This document shows, one piece after another, positions 8,138 to 16,785 of a stretch of DNA of 64,000 nt. The stretch comes from Chromatiaceae bacterium. GTDB lineage: Bacteria > Pseudomonadota > Gammaproteobacteria > Chromatiales > Chromatiaceae. Made by a program: the position numbers and the translations under genes. The stretch's first letter is position 1. Each line of letters starts with the position of its first letter. The stretch is taken from assembly GCA_024235415.1 (NCBI GenBank), contig JACKML010000008.1, forward strand, positions 62,001-126,000, read 5' to 3'. The notes beneath the pieces were generated by a model. It did no database searches, was not told where the DNA came from, and saw only the letters and a program-made list of their open reading frames with translations.

Positions 8138-9760
8138 TCAATGAGAAAGAACTGCCGCCATCAGCAGTCCCAGAAACAATGCCAGCCAAAGCAGTCCGGG
8201 GATGACCAACGTACCCTGTGACGGCGCTGGCGCCGAGGCCGGCCACGCCAGCGCAACGCGCAGGCGAGCGGATTGGAACTCCAACGCCGGCAGGTGGCGC
8301 TTCGCATGCCTCAGTGCCAAACCGATCGCGTTCAACTCGTCACTGGACCGGCCGTGCGGCCACAGACCTGGCCATCGCGCATCCATCCATGCCATTACGG
8401 CGAGCGCTGCCAGGATCGCGCCAAGCGGCACAAGACCGGCGACATCGAATGCGATCGCGCCAGGCATGGACGGCGCCCAGAGCGCGACAGGCAGCAACGC
8501 CAGCCAGGCCACCACGGGGAAACGGCATATCGGCGACGGGCGGGCGGCCGGCCGCGTCAGCAGCCACATGAAGCGCGCCATAAGCAGGGCCGTACCGATT
8601 GCCGCAAGGGTCAACAGTGCCGCCGGTCCATCCAGACCATCGGCAACAGCCTCGCCAAGTCCCTGCTTCGCAAACGCCCCACCAGTAAAGGGGGCGCCGA
8701 TCATCGTTAACGCCAGCAGGCCCAGGACGACCATGACCCAGGACACCCGGCCGCGTTTCTCCCATTCACCCACACCGAGAAACAGCGCCGACTTCACCAG
8801 CAGGTGATGCATCGCAAACAGCACCAGGGCCGCGATGATCGGTGCCGTGTGCACGGGGTTCGCCAGGGCGGTACCGAACAACGCACTGATCAGGCCCATC
8901 TTGGCAATGCTGGAATACGCGAGCACCGCTCGCGGCTCGCGCTGCATGACGCCCAGCCAGACGCCGAGCACCAGGCCCGCCGTGCCCAGCAGCATCAATA
9001 CCGAGCCCCAGTCCGCCAGGCCGCTCGCATCTGACGGGAGGAAACGCAGCCAGCCGAGCAGGCCTGCATTCATCATCGGCCCACTGAGCACAGCGACCGC
9101 GACGATCGGTGCCCCGGTGTAAGTCGGCACCAGCCACAGGTGCAGCCCGGGCAGCGCCAGCTTGATGCCAAAGCCGAGCAACAGCAGGCCAACCGCCACC
9201 GGCGGCATCGCGATACCGGTCAGGTCGGCAAACAACCGGGAATCGACAGCGGCGGCCAGCGCCAGCAGGCCCGAAAACAGCGCCAACTCACCGGCCAAGG
9301 TAAACGCAAGGTAGATGCGTCCGGCACGACGTGCACGCTGCGAGCGCCGACCGATCACCATGCCGTAGGCCGACAACCCCATCAGAGCGAAGCCGACGTA
9401 GAAAGTCACCATGTCGGCGGCCAGGACCAGTATGAGGTTGCCGGCCAGCGCAAGCAGGAAGAACAGATCGAAGCCGCGGCGCCGGCCGGGGTCGGGCGGC
9501 GTCGCCGCCGCGTAGACGCCGGCCACCAGCCAGACCAGGCTGCTGAACAACAGGAACAGCTGGCCCGTGGCGTCGAGTGCGAAGTGGACACCCAGTAGCA
9601 GCCAGCTCAGCTCGAGCGTACTGCCCACCGGGGTCAACAACGCTGCAGCGAACGCCGGCACCGCCGCAAGTGCCAGCGACCAGCGCATCGAGGTGGCCAA
9701 CAGCACGGCTATCGCGATAAACGGCGACAGCAACACCAGGGTCAGTGCGATCTCGTTCAT
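8138..9760 (-). CDS. NuoL-like antiporter subunit with degenerate proton-path residues
   Basis: The 540-residue, about 14-helix protein belongs to the proton-conducting transporter family (complex I ND5 / Mrp antiporter subunits). The family's TM5 Glu is replaced: the segment reads YVGFALMGLSAY, where homologs have a WELxGL-type Glu. The second Lys of the helix 7-8 region is also absent (SGPMMNAGL in place of a VKAG-type motif). The first Lys (GFGIKLALPGLHLWL) and a late Lys (HHLLVKSALFLGVG) remain. It overlaps the preceding subunit by 4 nt and is third of three antiporter-like subunits in the operon. It may be structural or conduct ions differently; that is inference. Confidence 0.85.
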   Translation of the reverse strand: MNEIALTLVLLSPFIAIAVLLATSMRWSLALAAVPAFAAALLTPVGSTLELSWLLLGVHFALDATGQLFLLFSSLVWLVAGVYAAATPPDPGRRRGFDLFFLLALAGNLILVLAADMVTFYVGFALMGLSAYGMVIGRRSQRARRAGRIYLAFTLAGELALFSGLLALAAAVDSRLFADLTGIAMPPVAVGLLLLGFGIKLALPGLHLWLVPTYTGAPIVAVAVLSGPMMNAGLLGWLRFLPSDASGLADWGSVLMLLGTAGLVLGVWLGVMQREPRAVLAYSSIAKMGLISALFGTALANPVHTAPIIAALVLFAMHHLLVKSALFLGVGEWEKRGRVSWVMVVLGLLALTMIGAPFTGGAFAKQGLGEAVADGLDGPAALLTLAAIGTALLMARFMWLLTRPAARPSPICRFPVVAWLALLPVALWAPSMPGAIAFDVAGLVPLGAILAALAVMAWMDARWPGLWPHGRSSDELNAIGLALRHAKRHLPALEFQSARLRVALAWPASAPAPSQGTLVIPGLLWLALFLGLLMAAVLSH

Positions 9761-11262
9761 GAACTGTACTCACGTTCGGCAATCAGTCTCGCCCACTCCA
9801 ACGGGCTGTACGGCGCTGCCGCGAACAGCCCGGCCGCGATCGCCAGGCCAGCGGTGACCAGTGGCGGCCATAGCAGCGCGCCTTTGATCTCCCAGCGCCC
9901 CACGGCCTGCTCGTGTCCACCCGGCCATGCGGCCGGTGGCTGCTTGAACCATGCGCGATAAAGGATGGGCAGGAAATACGCGGCATTTAGCAGGCTGCTC
10001 CCGACCAGTACCGGCAGCACCCAAATCGCGGCACCCGATTCCACGGCACCGAGCCCCAGATACCACTTGCTGACGAAACCGGCGACCGGAGGGATACCGA
10101 TCATGCCCAGCGCGCCGACGGTAAACGCAAGAGTCGTACCCGGCATACGGCGCCCCACCCCGTCCATCTCGCTGACACGATGGACACCCAGCGCCTCGGC
10201 GTAGTTGCCGGCGGCGAAAAACAACGTGATCTTCATGACACCCTGGTGCACCAGGTGAACCATGCCACCGATGGTCGCCAGCGGACCGAGGACCGCTGTG
10301 CCCAGCGCGATGTACGAGACCTGGCTGACCGTCGAGTAGGCCAGCCGCTTCTTCAGGTGATCCTGAGACAACGCCTTGACCGAGCCATAAATAATGGTCA
10401 CCGCGGCCGCCGCGCCAAGCAGCGCAAGGACACCGAGCGATGCAGCAAACTCCACGCCATACACGTCATACACCACGCGCACGATGCCGAATGCACCCGC
10501 CTTGACCACGGCAACCGCATGTAACAGGGCACTGACCGGCGCCGGCGCAACCATGGCCTGCGGCAGCCAGCCGTGCAGCGGCACCAGCGCCGCCTTGACG
10601 CCAAGCCCAACGATCAGCAGCAGGAAGATCCAGCGCAGGGCCCAGGGATCGAGATGCTCCATGCCACCGAGGATGCCGCCCTGCACGAATTCGAGCGGCC
10701 CGGCCAGCGTGCGCAACCACACCGCACCGATCAACAGGGCCATGCCGCCTGCCAGCGTGTAGGCCAGGTAGACCCGCGCACCCCTTATGGCCTCCGGTGT
10801 ACCCTTGTGGGCCACCAGCGGATAGGTTGCAAGGGTCAGGAACTCATAGAAAACCACGAAGGTGAACAGATTACCGGCCAGCGCCAGGCCGACAGTCGCC
10901 GTGACACACAGACTGAAGAACCCGAAGAAGCGGCTGCGGTGCGGTGAGCCCTCGAGGTAACCGATCGCGTACACCGTGGTCACCAGCCACAGCAGCGTCG
11001 AAAGACTGACAAACAGCACCGAGAGCGCGTCGGCGTGCAGCACGAGGTCCAGGCCGGGTGCCAGTGTCCAGCGTGTCTCGTAGACCTGCTCGTGGAACAC
11101 GCCCCAGATCATCACACCCACCAGAATCATCTTCACCGTGGCCCCGAGCAGGTTCAGCACCGTGCGCAGGCGGCGGCTCTCCTCGTGCAGCAGGAAAATC
11201 ACCAGCCCGGGCACCAGCGAACTCAGCAGGATCAACAACGGCAGGGATGCGGAAAGACTCAT
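9757..11262 (-). CDS. Mrp/complex I-type proton-conducting antiporter subunit (NuoM/MrpD-like)
   Basis: The 501-residue polytopic membrane protein carries the full set of conserved charges: TM5 Glu in FVVFYEFLTL, Lys in GLGVKAALVPLHGWLP, Lys in VAVVKAG, and a late Lys in HQGVMKITLFFAAG. I chose the ATG at 11262 (MSLSASLPLL) because it overlaps the upstream gene's stop by 4 nt and starts directly at the first helix; a longer open frame upstream is only a shadow of the upstream gene. It is probably the equivalent of the N-terminal antiporter part of MrpA, whose C-terminal part is encoded separately in this operon. Confidence 0.88.
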   Translation of the reverse strand: MSLSASLPLLILLSSLVPGLVIFLLHEESRRLRTVLNLLGATVKMILVGVMIWGVFHEQVYETRWTLAPGLDLVLHADALSVLFVSLSTLLWLVTTVYAIGYLEGSPHRSRFFGFFSLCVTATVGLALAGNLFTFVVFYEFLTLATYPLVAHKGTPEAIRGARVYLAYTLAGGMALLIGAVWLRTLAGPLEFVQGGILGGMEHLDPWALRWIFLLLIVGLGVKAALVPLHGWLPQAMVAPAPVSALLHAVAVVKAGAFGIVRVVYDVYGVEFAASLGVLALLGAAAAVTIIYGSVKALSQDHLKKRLAYSTVSQVSYIALGTAVLGPLATIGGMVHLVHQGVMKITLFFAAGNYAEALGVHRVSEMDGVGRRMPGTTLAFTVGALGMIGIPPVAGFVSKWYLGLGAVESGAAIWVLPVLVGSSLLNAAYFLPILYRAWFKQPPAAWPGGHEQAVGRWEIKGALLWPPLVTAGLAIAAGLFAAAPYSPLEWARLIAEREYSS

Positions 11263-12716
11263 GGCTGTATCCCCCCGATGGCAAGACCCGGGACAACGAA
11301 CGACCAGACATGCACGGCGCCCAGGCCAAGGACCGCCGTTGCCACCACTGCGAGCAGCAGCGCCGGTAACTCCTGGCGCGCCCACGCCAGGGCCGGTCCG
11401 ACGCCCTCGCCCGGCCCGAACGCATGACCGAGTACGCGGAAAACGTAGGCGCCGGCCAGCAGCGAACCAGCCGCAATCACCGGTATCCACAACCACTGAC
11501 CGACCTCGATCGCCGACGCCATCAACTGCCATTTGGCCAGAAAGGTGCCGCTCGGCGGCAGCCCGATCAACGCGATCCCGGCCAACGCCAGTCCAAAGGT
11601 TGTGACCGGCAGGGCGCGTGCGGTACCCCCCAGCTCGGCGATACGGTCGTGGCCCGCACGCTGCAGGACCACGCCGGCACCGAGGAAGAATGCGCTCTTG
11701 GCAAACCCGTGGGTCAGCGCAAACAACACCAGGGCACCGAAAACGAGGTCCCTCGCGGCGCCGGGCGCACTCGCCAGCAATACCGGCAGAAAGACAAACA
11801 GGTAACCGATCTGTGCGACCGTCGAATAGGCAGCCAGCAACTTGAGGCGCTCGGCACGGAACGCCTTCCACGAACCCCAGATCACCGCAAACGCGCCCAA
11901 CACCCCTAGCATTCCCGCGGCCGCCGGACCCAGCGCGACGTCGAACACATCGAGCCACAGGCGCAGCACCAGGTAAAACGCGGCCTTGACCACCAGTGCC
12001 GACAGCGCGGCACTGACCGGAGCGGGGGCGTTTGCATGTGCCGATGGCAGCCAGAAATGCATCGGGAACAGCGCTGACTTGATCAGCAGTCCCGAAGTCA
12101 TCAGCGCCAGTGCCACCCAGGCGGCAGGTTCCGCACGCACCTGACCTGCCAGTGTCGACATGTCGAGCGTACCGTAGGCCGCGTAGACCAGGCCCACGCC
12201 GGTGAGAAAGGCCAGCGAGCCGAGCAGGCCGACTGTGAGATAACGCACCGCCGCCTGCAATGCCGCCCTGGTGCGGCCCAGCGCCGCCAGCGCGACTGCG
12301 GCAAGTCCGAGCAGTTCGAGCGTGACGTAGATGTTGAACAGATCACCCGACAGCAGCAGCGCATGCAACGCCGTGATCAAGAGCAGCCAGAGTGGCCAGA
12401 AATCGGCGCGTTTGTGCGCATCGGTAAAGTAGTTCGTCGCATAGATGGCAGTGGCCAGCGCGACCAGAGAACTCATCAGCAGCAGTGCTGCCGACAGCCC
12501 ATCGGCACGCAGTGCGATCCCCAGGCCCGGGGTCCAACCGCCGATCGCCAGCTCCAGTGAGTCGTGGCGCATCACGTCTGCAGCGACAAGCCCGGCAACC
12601 GCCAGGGCCGCAACGCTGGCACCGATACCTGCCCAGTCGGCGCGCCTTGGCCATACCAGCGCGAGAAGGCTGCCGATCAGCGGCAGTGCCACCGGCCAGA
12701 TGAGCAGGTTATTCAT
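11259..12716 (-). CDS. mrpD: Mrp antiporter subunit D
   Basis: The 485-residue polytopic protein of the complex I ND2/ND4/ND5 and Mrp family retains all key charges: Glu in YVTLELLGLAAV, Lys in SGLLIKSALFPMHFWLP, Lys in ALVVKAAFYLV, and Lys in THGFAKSAFFLGAG. The position directly after mrpC is that of MrpD in standard mrpABCDEFG operons. ATG 12716 (MNNLLIWPV) is preferred over the longer frame because it overlaps the mrpC stop by 8 nt and begins at the first helix. Confidence 0.9.
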   Translation of the reverse strand: MNNLLIWPVALPLIGSLLALVWPRRADWAGIGASVAALAVAGLVAADVMRHDSLELAIGGWTPGLGIALRADGLSAALLLMSSLVALATAIYATNYFTDAHKRADFWPLWLLLITALHALLLSGDLFNIYVTLELLGLAAVALAALGRTRAALQAAVRYLTVGLLGSLAFLTGVGLVYAAYGTLDMSTLAGQVRAEPAAWVALALMTSGLLIKSALFPMHFWLPSAHANAPAPVSAALSALVVKAAFYLVLRLWLDVFDVALGPAAAGMLGVLGAFAVIWGSWKAFRAERLKLLAAYSTVAQIGYLFVFLPVLLASAPGAARDLVFGALVLFALTHGFAKSAFFLGAGVVLQRAGHDRIAELGGTARALPVTTFGLALAGIALIGLPPSGTFLAKWQLMASAIEVGQWLWIPVIAAGSLLAGAYVFRVLGHAFGPGEGVGPALAWARQELPALLLAVVATAVLGLGAVHVWSFVVPGLAIGGIQP

Positions 12717-13002
12717 CAGCGCTCTCCCGCAGCCGGCGGCCAAGTGCAAGCGCCAACGCGGTCGCGCTCACCGCAACAACGATCCCTGTCAGCACCAGCG
12801 CGTGCGGCACCGGATCGGGTACCGGCATGGCGGCAGCTCCCTGGTAGGCGATGGAGACGAACATCAGAAACACCCCGGCGCCACAGACGTTGATCGCCAG
12901 GATGCGTGCCAGCAACGACCCGTGCAGCAGTGTCGCGCGCAGTCCGAGGGTGAACAGGCCAACACCGGTCAGGCCAAAGATGATCTCGGCAGGCAACATC
13001 AA
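12709..13002 (-). CDS. mrpC: Mrp antiporter subunit C (NuoK-like)
   Basis: The 97-residue protein has three hydrophobic helices typical of MrpC/MnhC/NuoK. Seen motifs are AEIIFGLTGVGLFTLGL in helix 1, LLARILAINVCGAGVFLMF in helix 2 and PVPHALVLTGIVVAVSATAL in helix 3; the PxPxALVLTxIVV segment is diagnostic for MnhC. It overlaps the upstream MrpB-type fusion by 4 nt and mrpD by 8 nt. Confidence 0.92.
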   Translation of the reverse strand: MMLPAEIIFGLTGVGLFTLGLRATLLHGSLLARILAINVCGAGVFLMFVSIAYQGAAAMPVPDPVPHALVLTGIVVAVSATALALALGRRLRESADE

Positions 13003-13958
13003 TGCGACCCTCCCTGTGTGCTGTCCGGCTGCGTCGAACCGGACCTCGACCAGCCACCGACATAGGCAAGCGCCAGCGCCACCGCGATCGACAGGGTCGC
13101 GGCGCTTTCAATGACCAGGATCAGGCCACCTGCCAGACCGGCCGGATACTGCAGGAAACCGTACCCGAGCCCGGCAAGCGACAGGCCGACGCCAAGAAAC
13201 ACCAGCAGGCCTGCCGCAAGCAGCCAGCGCGACACGGCGGCGGCTGGCAGCCCGGCCCTGTCGACGCCACCCAGGCGCAGCAGCACCGCGGCAGCGGCCA
13301 GCGTCGCGCCGGCCTGAAAGGCACCGCCCGGGGCATGTGCGCCGACCCAGAGCAGGTAACCCGCTGTCACGATCAGCAGGGGCACCAGCCAGCGGATCAG
13401 GCCGCCCAACACCGGACCGGGAAGCCCGTAACCCCGCCGCGCCGGCCCAAGTGCCAACACCCCGAGTACCGCGCTGAGGATGACAGCGAGTTCGAGCAAG
13501 GTGTCATAGGCACGGAAGTTCAGCAGTACCGCGGTCACCGGATTGGAGACCCCGCTCTGCCCGATGTGGTCCGTTACCGCCCCTGCCAATCGCAAACCCT
13601 CACCCATTTCCAGCGCGCAAAGCAGGGCCCATGCAACGACGACTGCCAACAACACGCTCAGCAGGTTGAGCGTCCACAGGCCCGCTCGCGAATGCGCTGC
13701 CGCGAGTTTCTCGTGGCGCGGCTCGTCGCGCAGGGCCGCGAGCAGCAGTGCACCGGCAAGCCCCGCACCGATTGCCGCCTCCGCCAGCGCCAGGTCGGGC
13801 GCCCGCAGGCGCGCCCAGGCCAGCGCCAGAAGCAGTCCGAACGCGATGAACAGCGCGACCCCGCGCTTGAGATCGCGGGTCGCGACGGCGGCCCATCCGA
13901 GCCCGAGCAGCATGGCTGCAAGCAACAGATCGAGCAGCGTCCATAAAAGTGCGTTCAT
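12999..13958 (-). CDS. mrpB: MrpA C-terminal domain (DUF4040/MbhD-E-like) fused to MrpB
   Basis: This 319-residue membrane protein joins parts that are separate elsewhere. Residues about 1-75 resemble MbhD/DUF4040 (RLRAPDLALAEAAIGAGLAG). Residues about 85-175 resemble MbhE (NPVTAVLLNFRAYDTLLE). Residues about 185-305 are an MnhB domain (LWVGAHAPGGAFQAGA). In classical Mrp the DUF4040/MbhE part is the MrpA C-terminus. Here the antiporter half of MrpA is a separate gene downstream, so MrpA is split and its tail is fused to MrpB. Overlaps of 4 nt on both sides show tight translational coupling. Confidence 0.88.
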   Translation of the reverse strand: MNALLWTLLDLLLAAMLLGLGWAAVATRDLKRGVALFIAFGLLLALAWARLRAPDLALAEAAIGAGLAGALLLAALRDEPRHEKLAAAHSRAGLWTLNLLSVLLAVVVAWALLCALEMGEGLRLAGAVTDHIGQSGVSNPVTAVLLNFRAYDTLLELAVILSAVLGVLALGPARRGYGLPGPVLGGLIRWLVPLLIVTAGYLLWVGAHAPGGAFQAGATLAAAAVLLRLGGVDRAGLPAAAVSRWLLAAGLLVFLGVGLSLAGLGYGFLQYPAGLAGGLILVIESAATLSIAVALALAYVGGWSRSGSTQPDSTQGGSH

Positions 13959-14239
13959 CGCTCGTCCCCGCGTTCCAGCGCATGCCGGGCAATCAGGTTC
14001 GCCGAGGCCGCGCTGGCCGCCAGCACCAGCAGCCAGATCAACAGGAGCTTGATCGCGGTCGCCAGGCTGCCGGCGAGCAGGGCCGTACCCAGCGTGACCA
14101 GCCCCAGTCCCAGGTTATCGGCCTTGGTCAGGGCATGCAGGCGCGAATGCAGGTCTGGCAGGCGCAACAGACCGATGCTGCCGACAGCGAAGAAACCGAT
14201 CCCGGTAACGATCAGGACAATGGCGATGAAATCAATCAC
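13955..14239 (-). CDS. mrpG: Mrp antiporter subunit G
   Basis: The 94-residue, three-helix protein has the MnhG/MrpG signature GLLRLPDLHSRLHALTKADN near residues 23-42, with GLGLVTLGTALLAG in the second helix. MrpG is a small essential subunit of the hetero-oligomeric Na+(K+)/H+ antiporter. It overlaps the next gene by 4 nt and the mrpF stop by 8 nt. Confidence 0.93.
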   Translation of the reverse strand: MIDFIAIVLIVTGIGFFAVGSIGLLRLPDLHSRLHALTKADNLGLGLVTLGTALLAGSLATAIKLLLIWLLVLAASAASANLIARHALERGDER

Positions 14240-14519
14240 TGCGGCCCTCCTGGCGGGTCATCGCCGCTGCGACCACGGCGGCCAGCAGTGCGAGCAACAG
14301 GGCGACATCGATCAGCGCCGGCGCCGACCACAGCACTGCCAGCAGCAGCAGAAACGCGACCCCGCCGGTGCCGAGCAGCAACACCGCGGCGAGCCTGTCT
14401 TCCAGGCTCGGCCCCTGCAGCGCACGTACCAGGCCGAGCATCAGGGTGACCAAGAGCGCCAGCACACAAATCGTGATCGCGCTGCCGGTCAGCGAGTTCA
14501 CAAGACCTGAATCGTTCAC
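14232..14519 (-). CDS. mrpF: Mrp antiporter subunit F
   Basis: The 95-residue, three-helix protein has the MrpF pattern LGLVRALQGPSLEDRLAAV (homologs: RxxxGPxxxDRxxAxD) and a third helix after LWSAPALIDVALLLALLA. The start overlaps the mrpE stop by 4 nt. MrpF lies in the membrane arm of the Mrp complex. Confidence 0.92.
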   Translation of the reverse strand: MNDSGLVNSLTGSAITICVLALLVTLMLGLVRALQGPSLEDRLAAVLLLGTGGVAFLLLLAVLWSAPALIDVALLLALLAAVVAAAMTRQEGRSD

Positions 14520-15001
14520 AGCGCCTCCCCGAACACGCGTCCCACGGCCGACTCCACGCGTCGCAGTTCACTGGCGAAATCGCTGTCACGGTCCAATGCA
14601 TGAATCGCCAGGCAATCGTCGCGCAGGTCAACCGACAGCGTCCCGGGCAACAGGCTCACGCTGTTGGCGAACAACAGGCGTGCCCCGGGATGACGCAGAC
14701 GCAGTGGATAGGTGGCAAAGCCGGGCGCGATGCGCATTGGCACAACCAGCACCCGACGCGCGACATCCACACCACCACGCACGGATTCCCGTAGGAAGAA
14801 CGGCAGCAGACGCGCGAGTCCGGATATCGACAGTCCCGGCGCCGCCATCCCGCCGAGGCGCCGCGACGCCCAGGCCGCTGCCAGCACGACCGGCACCCCG
14901 ATCAGCCAGGACGCTGCCCCGCCACCGCTGAGCAGCCACCAAAGACCGGCAAGGCCCGCAATGGACAACAGGGTGTCGATTCGGGTGGCCAACTCAGTCA
15001 C
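14516..15001 (-). CDS. mrpE: Mrp antiporter subunit E
   Basis: The 161-residue protein has two N-terminal hydrophobic segments and the MnhE core: LPFFLRESVRGGVDVARRVL near residue 70, then LLFANSVSLLPGTLSVDL near residue 110, where the NSVSLLPGT block is diagnostic. The start codon is GTG at 15001, inside the last codons of a small upstream ORF (8-nt overlap), so initiation is probably coupled to it. It is the first recognisable subunit of the E-F-G-A'/B-C-D order found in gammaproteobacterial Mrp operons. Confidence 0.92.
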   Translation of the reverse strand: MTELATRIDTLLSIAGLAGLWWLLSGGGAASWLIGVPVVLAAAWASRRLGGMAAPGLSISGLARLLPFFLRESVRGGVDVARRVLVVPMRIAPGFATYPLRLRHPGARLLFANSVSLLPGTLSVDLRDDCLAIHALDRDSDFASELRRVESAVGRVFGEAL

Positions 15002-15146
15002 CCCGCCCCGCCCCGAACCCGCGTATTCGGCGTGCGCGGCAGGGCTGTGGCATGAGCGCCACCTGTCGATACGGCTTCAACAGCCGGAGACCGGCCAGCA
15101 GAAATAACCCCGATGCGAGAATTCCGGTGAAAATTTCAGGTGTCAT
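14994..15146 (-). CDS. Small single-helix membrane peptide leading the mrp operon
   Basis: An ATG at 15146 opens 50 codons. A strong ribosome binding site (AAGGAGG, 8 nt before the ATG) precedes it. The product has one hydrophobic helix (residues about 5-21, TGILASGLFLLAGLRLL) and an Arg-rich, Gly-rich C-terminus. Its stop overlaps the GTG start of mrpE by 8 nt in another frame, the same style of coupling used throughout this operon. I do not recognise a family. It could be a small Mrp accessory subunit or a leader that drives mrpE translation. Confidence 0.65.
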   Translation of the reverse strand: MTPEIFTGILASGLFLLAGLRLLKPYRQVALMPQPCRARRIRGFGAGRGD

Positions 15147-15382
15147 TGCGATGCCCTCCTTGATCGACATGAATCGACGTCACAGCGGGTGCTGTCGAGG
15201 GTATTTATCGCCTACCGCAGATCAGATGAAAAATCGATTAACGCGGTTTGATTGCTCGGTTTTTACGATGTATTGGCGATCAGTGGACGTGGCGCACAAT
15301 ACCGGTGCCACACACGATGTCCACAGCAAGGGAGAGAGTCGGCAAGATGGCGGACGGACACCTGATCCGGCGCCCCTGGCGG

Positions 15383-15691
15383 TCAGAGTGTTCGCCGGAA
15401 CTGTCCCGGCACCCGTCCCCGGCGCAGCGTGCGCACGGTACGGTCGAGCGCGCGAGTTGTTGCCAGGACAGGGTCGCCCTGGGTCTCTTCCACGACGATA
15501 CCGACCGCGGCCACCCGGCACCGGCAGAGGAGTGACCCGAGACGGTCGTGCACGGACTCGAGGCTGATCCTGACATCACCGGTCTCGCTGATGAGGCCGG
15601 TCAGATAGAACCGTGTCAGCTGCTCGATCCGCCGAGCCATCGCCGGGCTGGGTACCTTGACGTGAATCTGCATGACGCTCGCAAGGCGCAT
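15383..15691 (-). CDS. Small HPF/RaiA-like ribosome-associated protein
   Basis: The 102-residue protein weakly resembles the hibernation-promoting factor / sigma-54 modulation fold. An MQIHVKVPSPAMARRIEQLT start matches the first beta-alpha unit, DVRISLESVHD the second strand, and TRALDRTVRTLRRGR the last helix, which in HPF carries the rRNA-binding basic residues. The ATG at 15691 overlaps the stop of the upstream release-factor-like gene (ATGA); an inner ATG at 15673 gives the more HPF-like start. Coupling to a baeRF gene supports a ribosome-related role. Homology is by pattern only, so moderate confidence. Confidence 0.6.
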   Translation of the reverse strand: MRLASVMQIHVKVPSPAMARRIEQLTRFYLTGLISETGDVRISLESVHDRLGSLLCRCRVAAVGIVVEETQGDPVLATTRALDRTVRTLRRGRVPGQFRRTL

Positions 15692-16785
15692 CAGGCAACG
15701 AGGTCGAGTTGACCGAAGTGCGCGGGCCGCGGCATCGCGCGCCGCTCCTGATGTTGGCGCAGCAGACAACCGACGCCCCCGAGGTATCGCAACTCGTCCG
15801 AATCCGCGACGATCACGTCCACACCCTGTGCACAGGCCAGGCGAGGCAGTTCGATCTTTGCCTCCCATTGCGGCATACCGCTGGTGTCATAGCCATCCGC
15901 GATGACAAGCGACTCGGCATTGCCGGCTCGCAGTGCCTCCAGCGTCGCCACCTGTCCGGTCACCGCCGGTCCATTCACACGCTTCGACCGCACCAGACGC
16001 ACAGCAAGCTCGGTACGCATTTCGGTGCGCGCCGAGGCCACCGACCGGCGCACGAAGTCAACCGCTGCAACCTGGTCGACACCCGCCGGCAGCGCAAGAC
16101 TGTGCAGCAGAGACGAAGCGGCACGCAGCGGCAGACAGTCCTTGAGCGCCGGCAGGCTGTCGGCGTCGGCTGCAACGACCAAAGGCATGCCGGTGTTCGC
16201 CGACACCAAGCGATGAATGCGCTGCAGACCGCTGCCGGACAGCAAGGGCCGCACCGCCGTGGGTTCGGTCGGGTGCGGCAACACCCTGAGCGGCCAGGCG
16301 TGCGGCACGACACTGCCCAGATCCAGTTTGAGCACCTGAACACTGCCCTCGCAGGCCAGCAGCAGCATGAAAACCGGCTGGCTGTCCTGTAATGCGATCA
16401 GTGGCAGAACCTCGGGTGCACGGTAGACCGCCAGGCTGTTGCGCATAGGAACTGCCAGCTGGATCGCGGTCAGGTGCCTTCCCCCGGCCAGTCCGCGCGC
16501 GAAGATCGCCATGCCCTTCACGTCCGGGTGCCATGCACCTTCGAGTTGACGGTAGACCATGTTCAGCGCGTTTTCGAACTCGAGACGGGTCACGCCCGCC
16601 AGGTGCGGGCGGATCAGCGCCGCCTTGTCCTCGATGAACTGCCGGCAGCTGCCTGGGCCGGACTGCGCGTCCAGATAACAGCTGAGAAATGGCGAATCGT
16701 TGACCTCCAGCTTTGACAGCAGCGATGTCTGCCCAGCCAATACACTCATGTCGGCCAGTTGCGGTTGCGTGTTCGGTTGCATCAT
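15691..16785 (-). CDS. Bacterial archaeo-eukaryotic release factor (baeRF) family protein
   Basis: The 364-residue protein resembles bacterial relatives of eRF1/Pelota. N-terminal SPFLSCYLDAQSGPG (residues about 31-45) opens the family's first domain, a central RNase H-like region follows, and the C-terminal third ends in an L7Ae-like fold (GVDVIVADSDELRYLGGVGC). No GGQ peptide-release motif is visible, as in most baeRFs, which are thought to act on stalled or dormant ribosomes. Two ATGs lie at 16785 and 16782; a GGAG upstream suits the second slightly better. It is translationally coupled to the HPF-like gene. Confidence 0.72.
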   Translation of the reverse strand: MMQPNTQPQLADMSVLAGQTSLLSKLEVNDSPFLSCYLDAQSGPGSCRQFIEDKAALIRPHLAGVTRLEFENALNMVYRQLEGAWHPDVKGMAIFARGLAGGRHLTAIQLAVPMRNSLAVYRAPEVLPLIALQDSQPVFMLLLACEGSVQVLKLDLGSVVPHAWPLRVLPHPTEPTAVRPLLSGSGLQRIHRLVSANTGMPLVVAADADSLPALKDCLPLRAASSLLHSLALPAGVDQVAAVDFVRRSVASARTEMRTELAVRLVRSKRVNGPAVTGQVATLEALRAGNAESLVIADGYDTSGMPQWEAKIELPRLACAQGVDVIVADSDELRYLGGVGCLLRQHQERRAMPRPAHFGQLDLVA

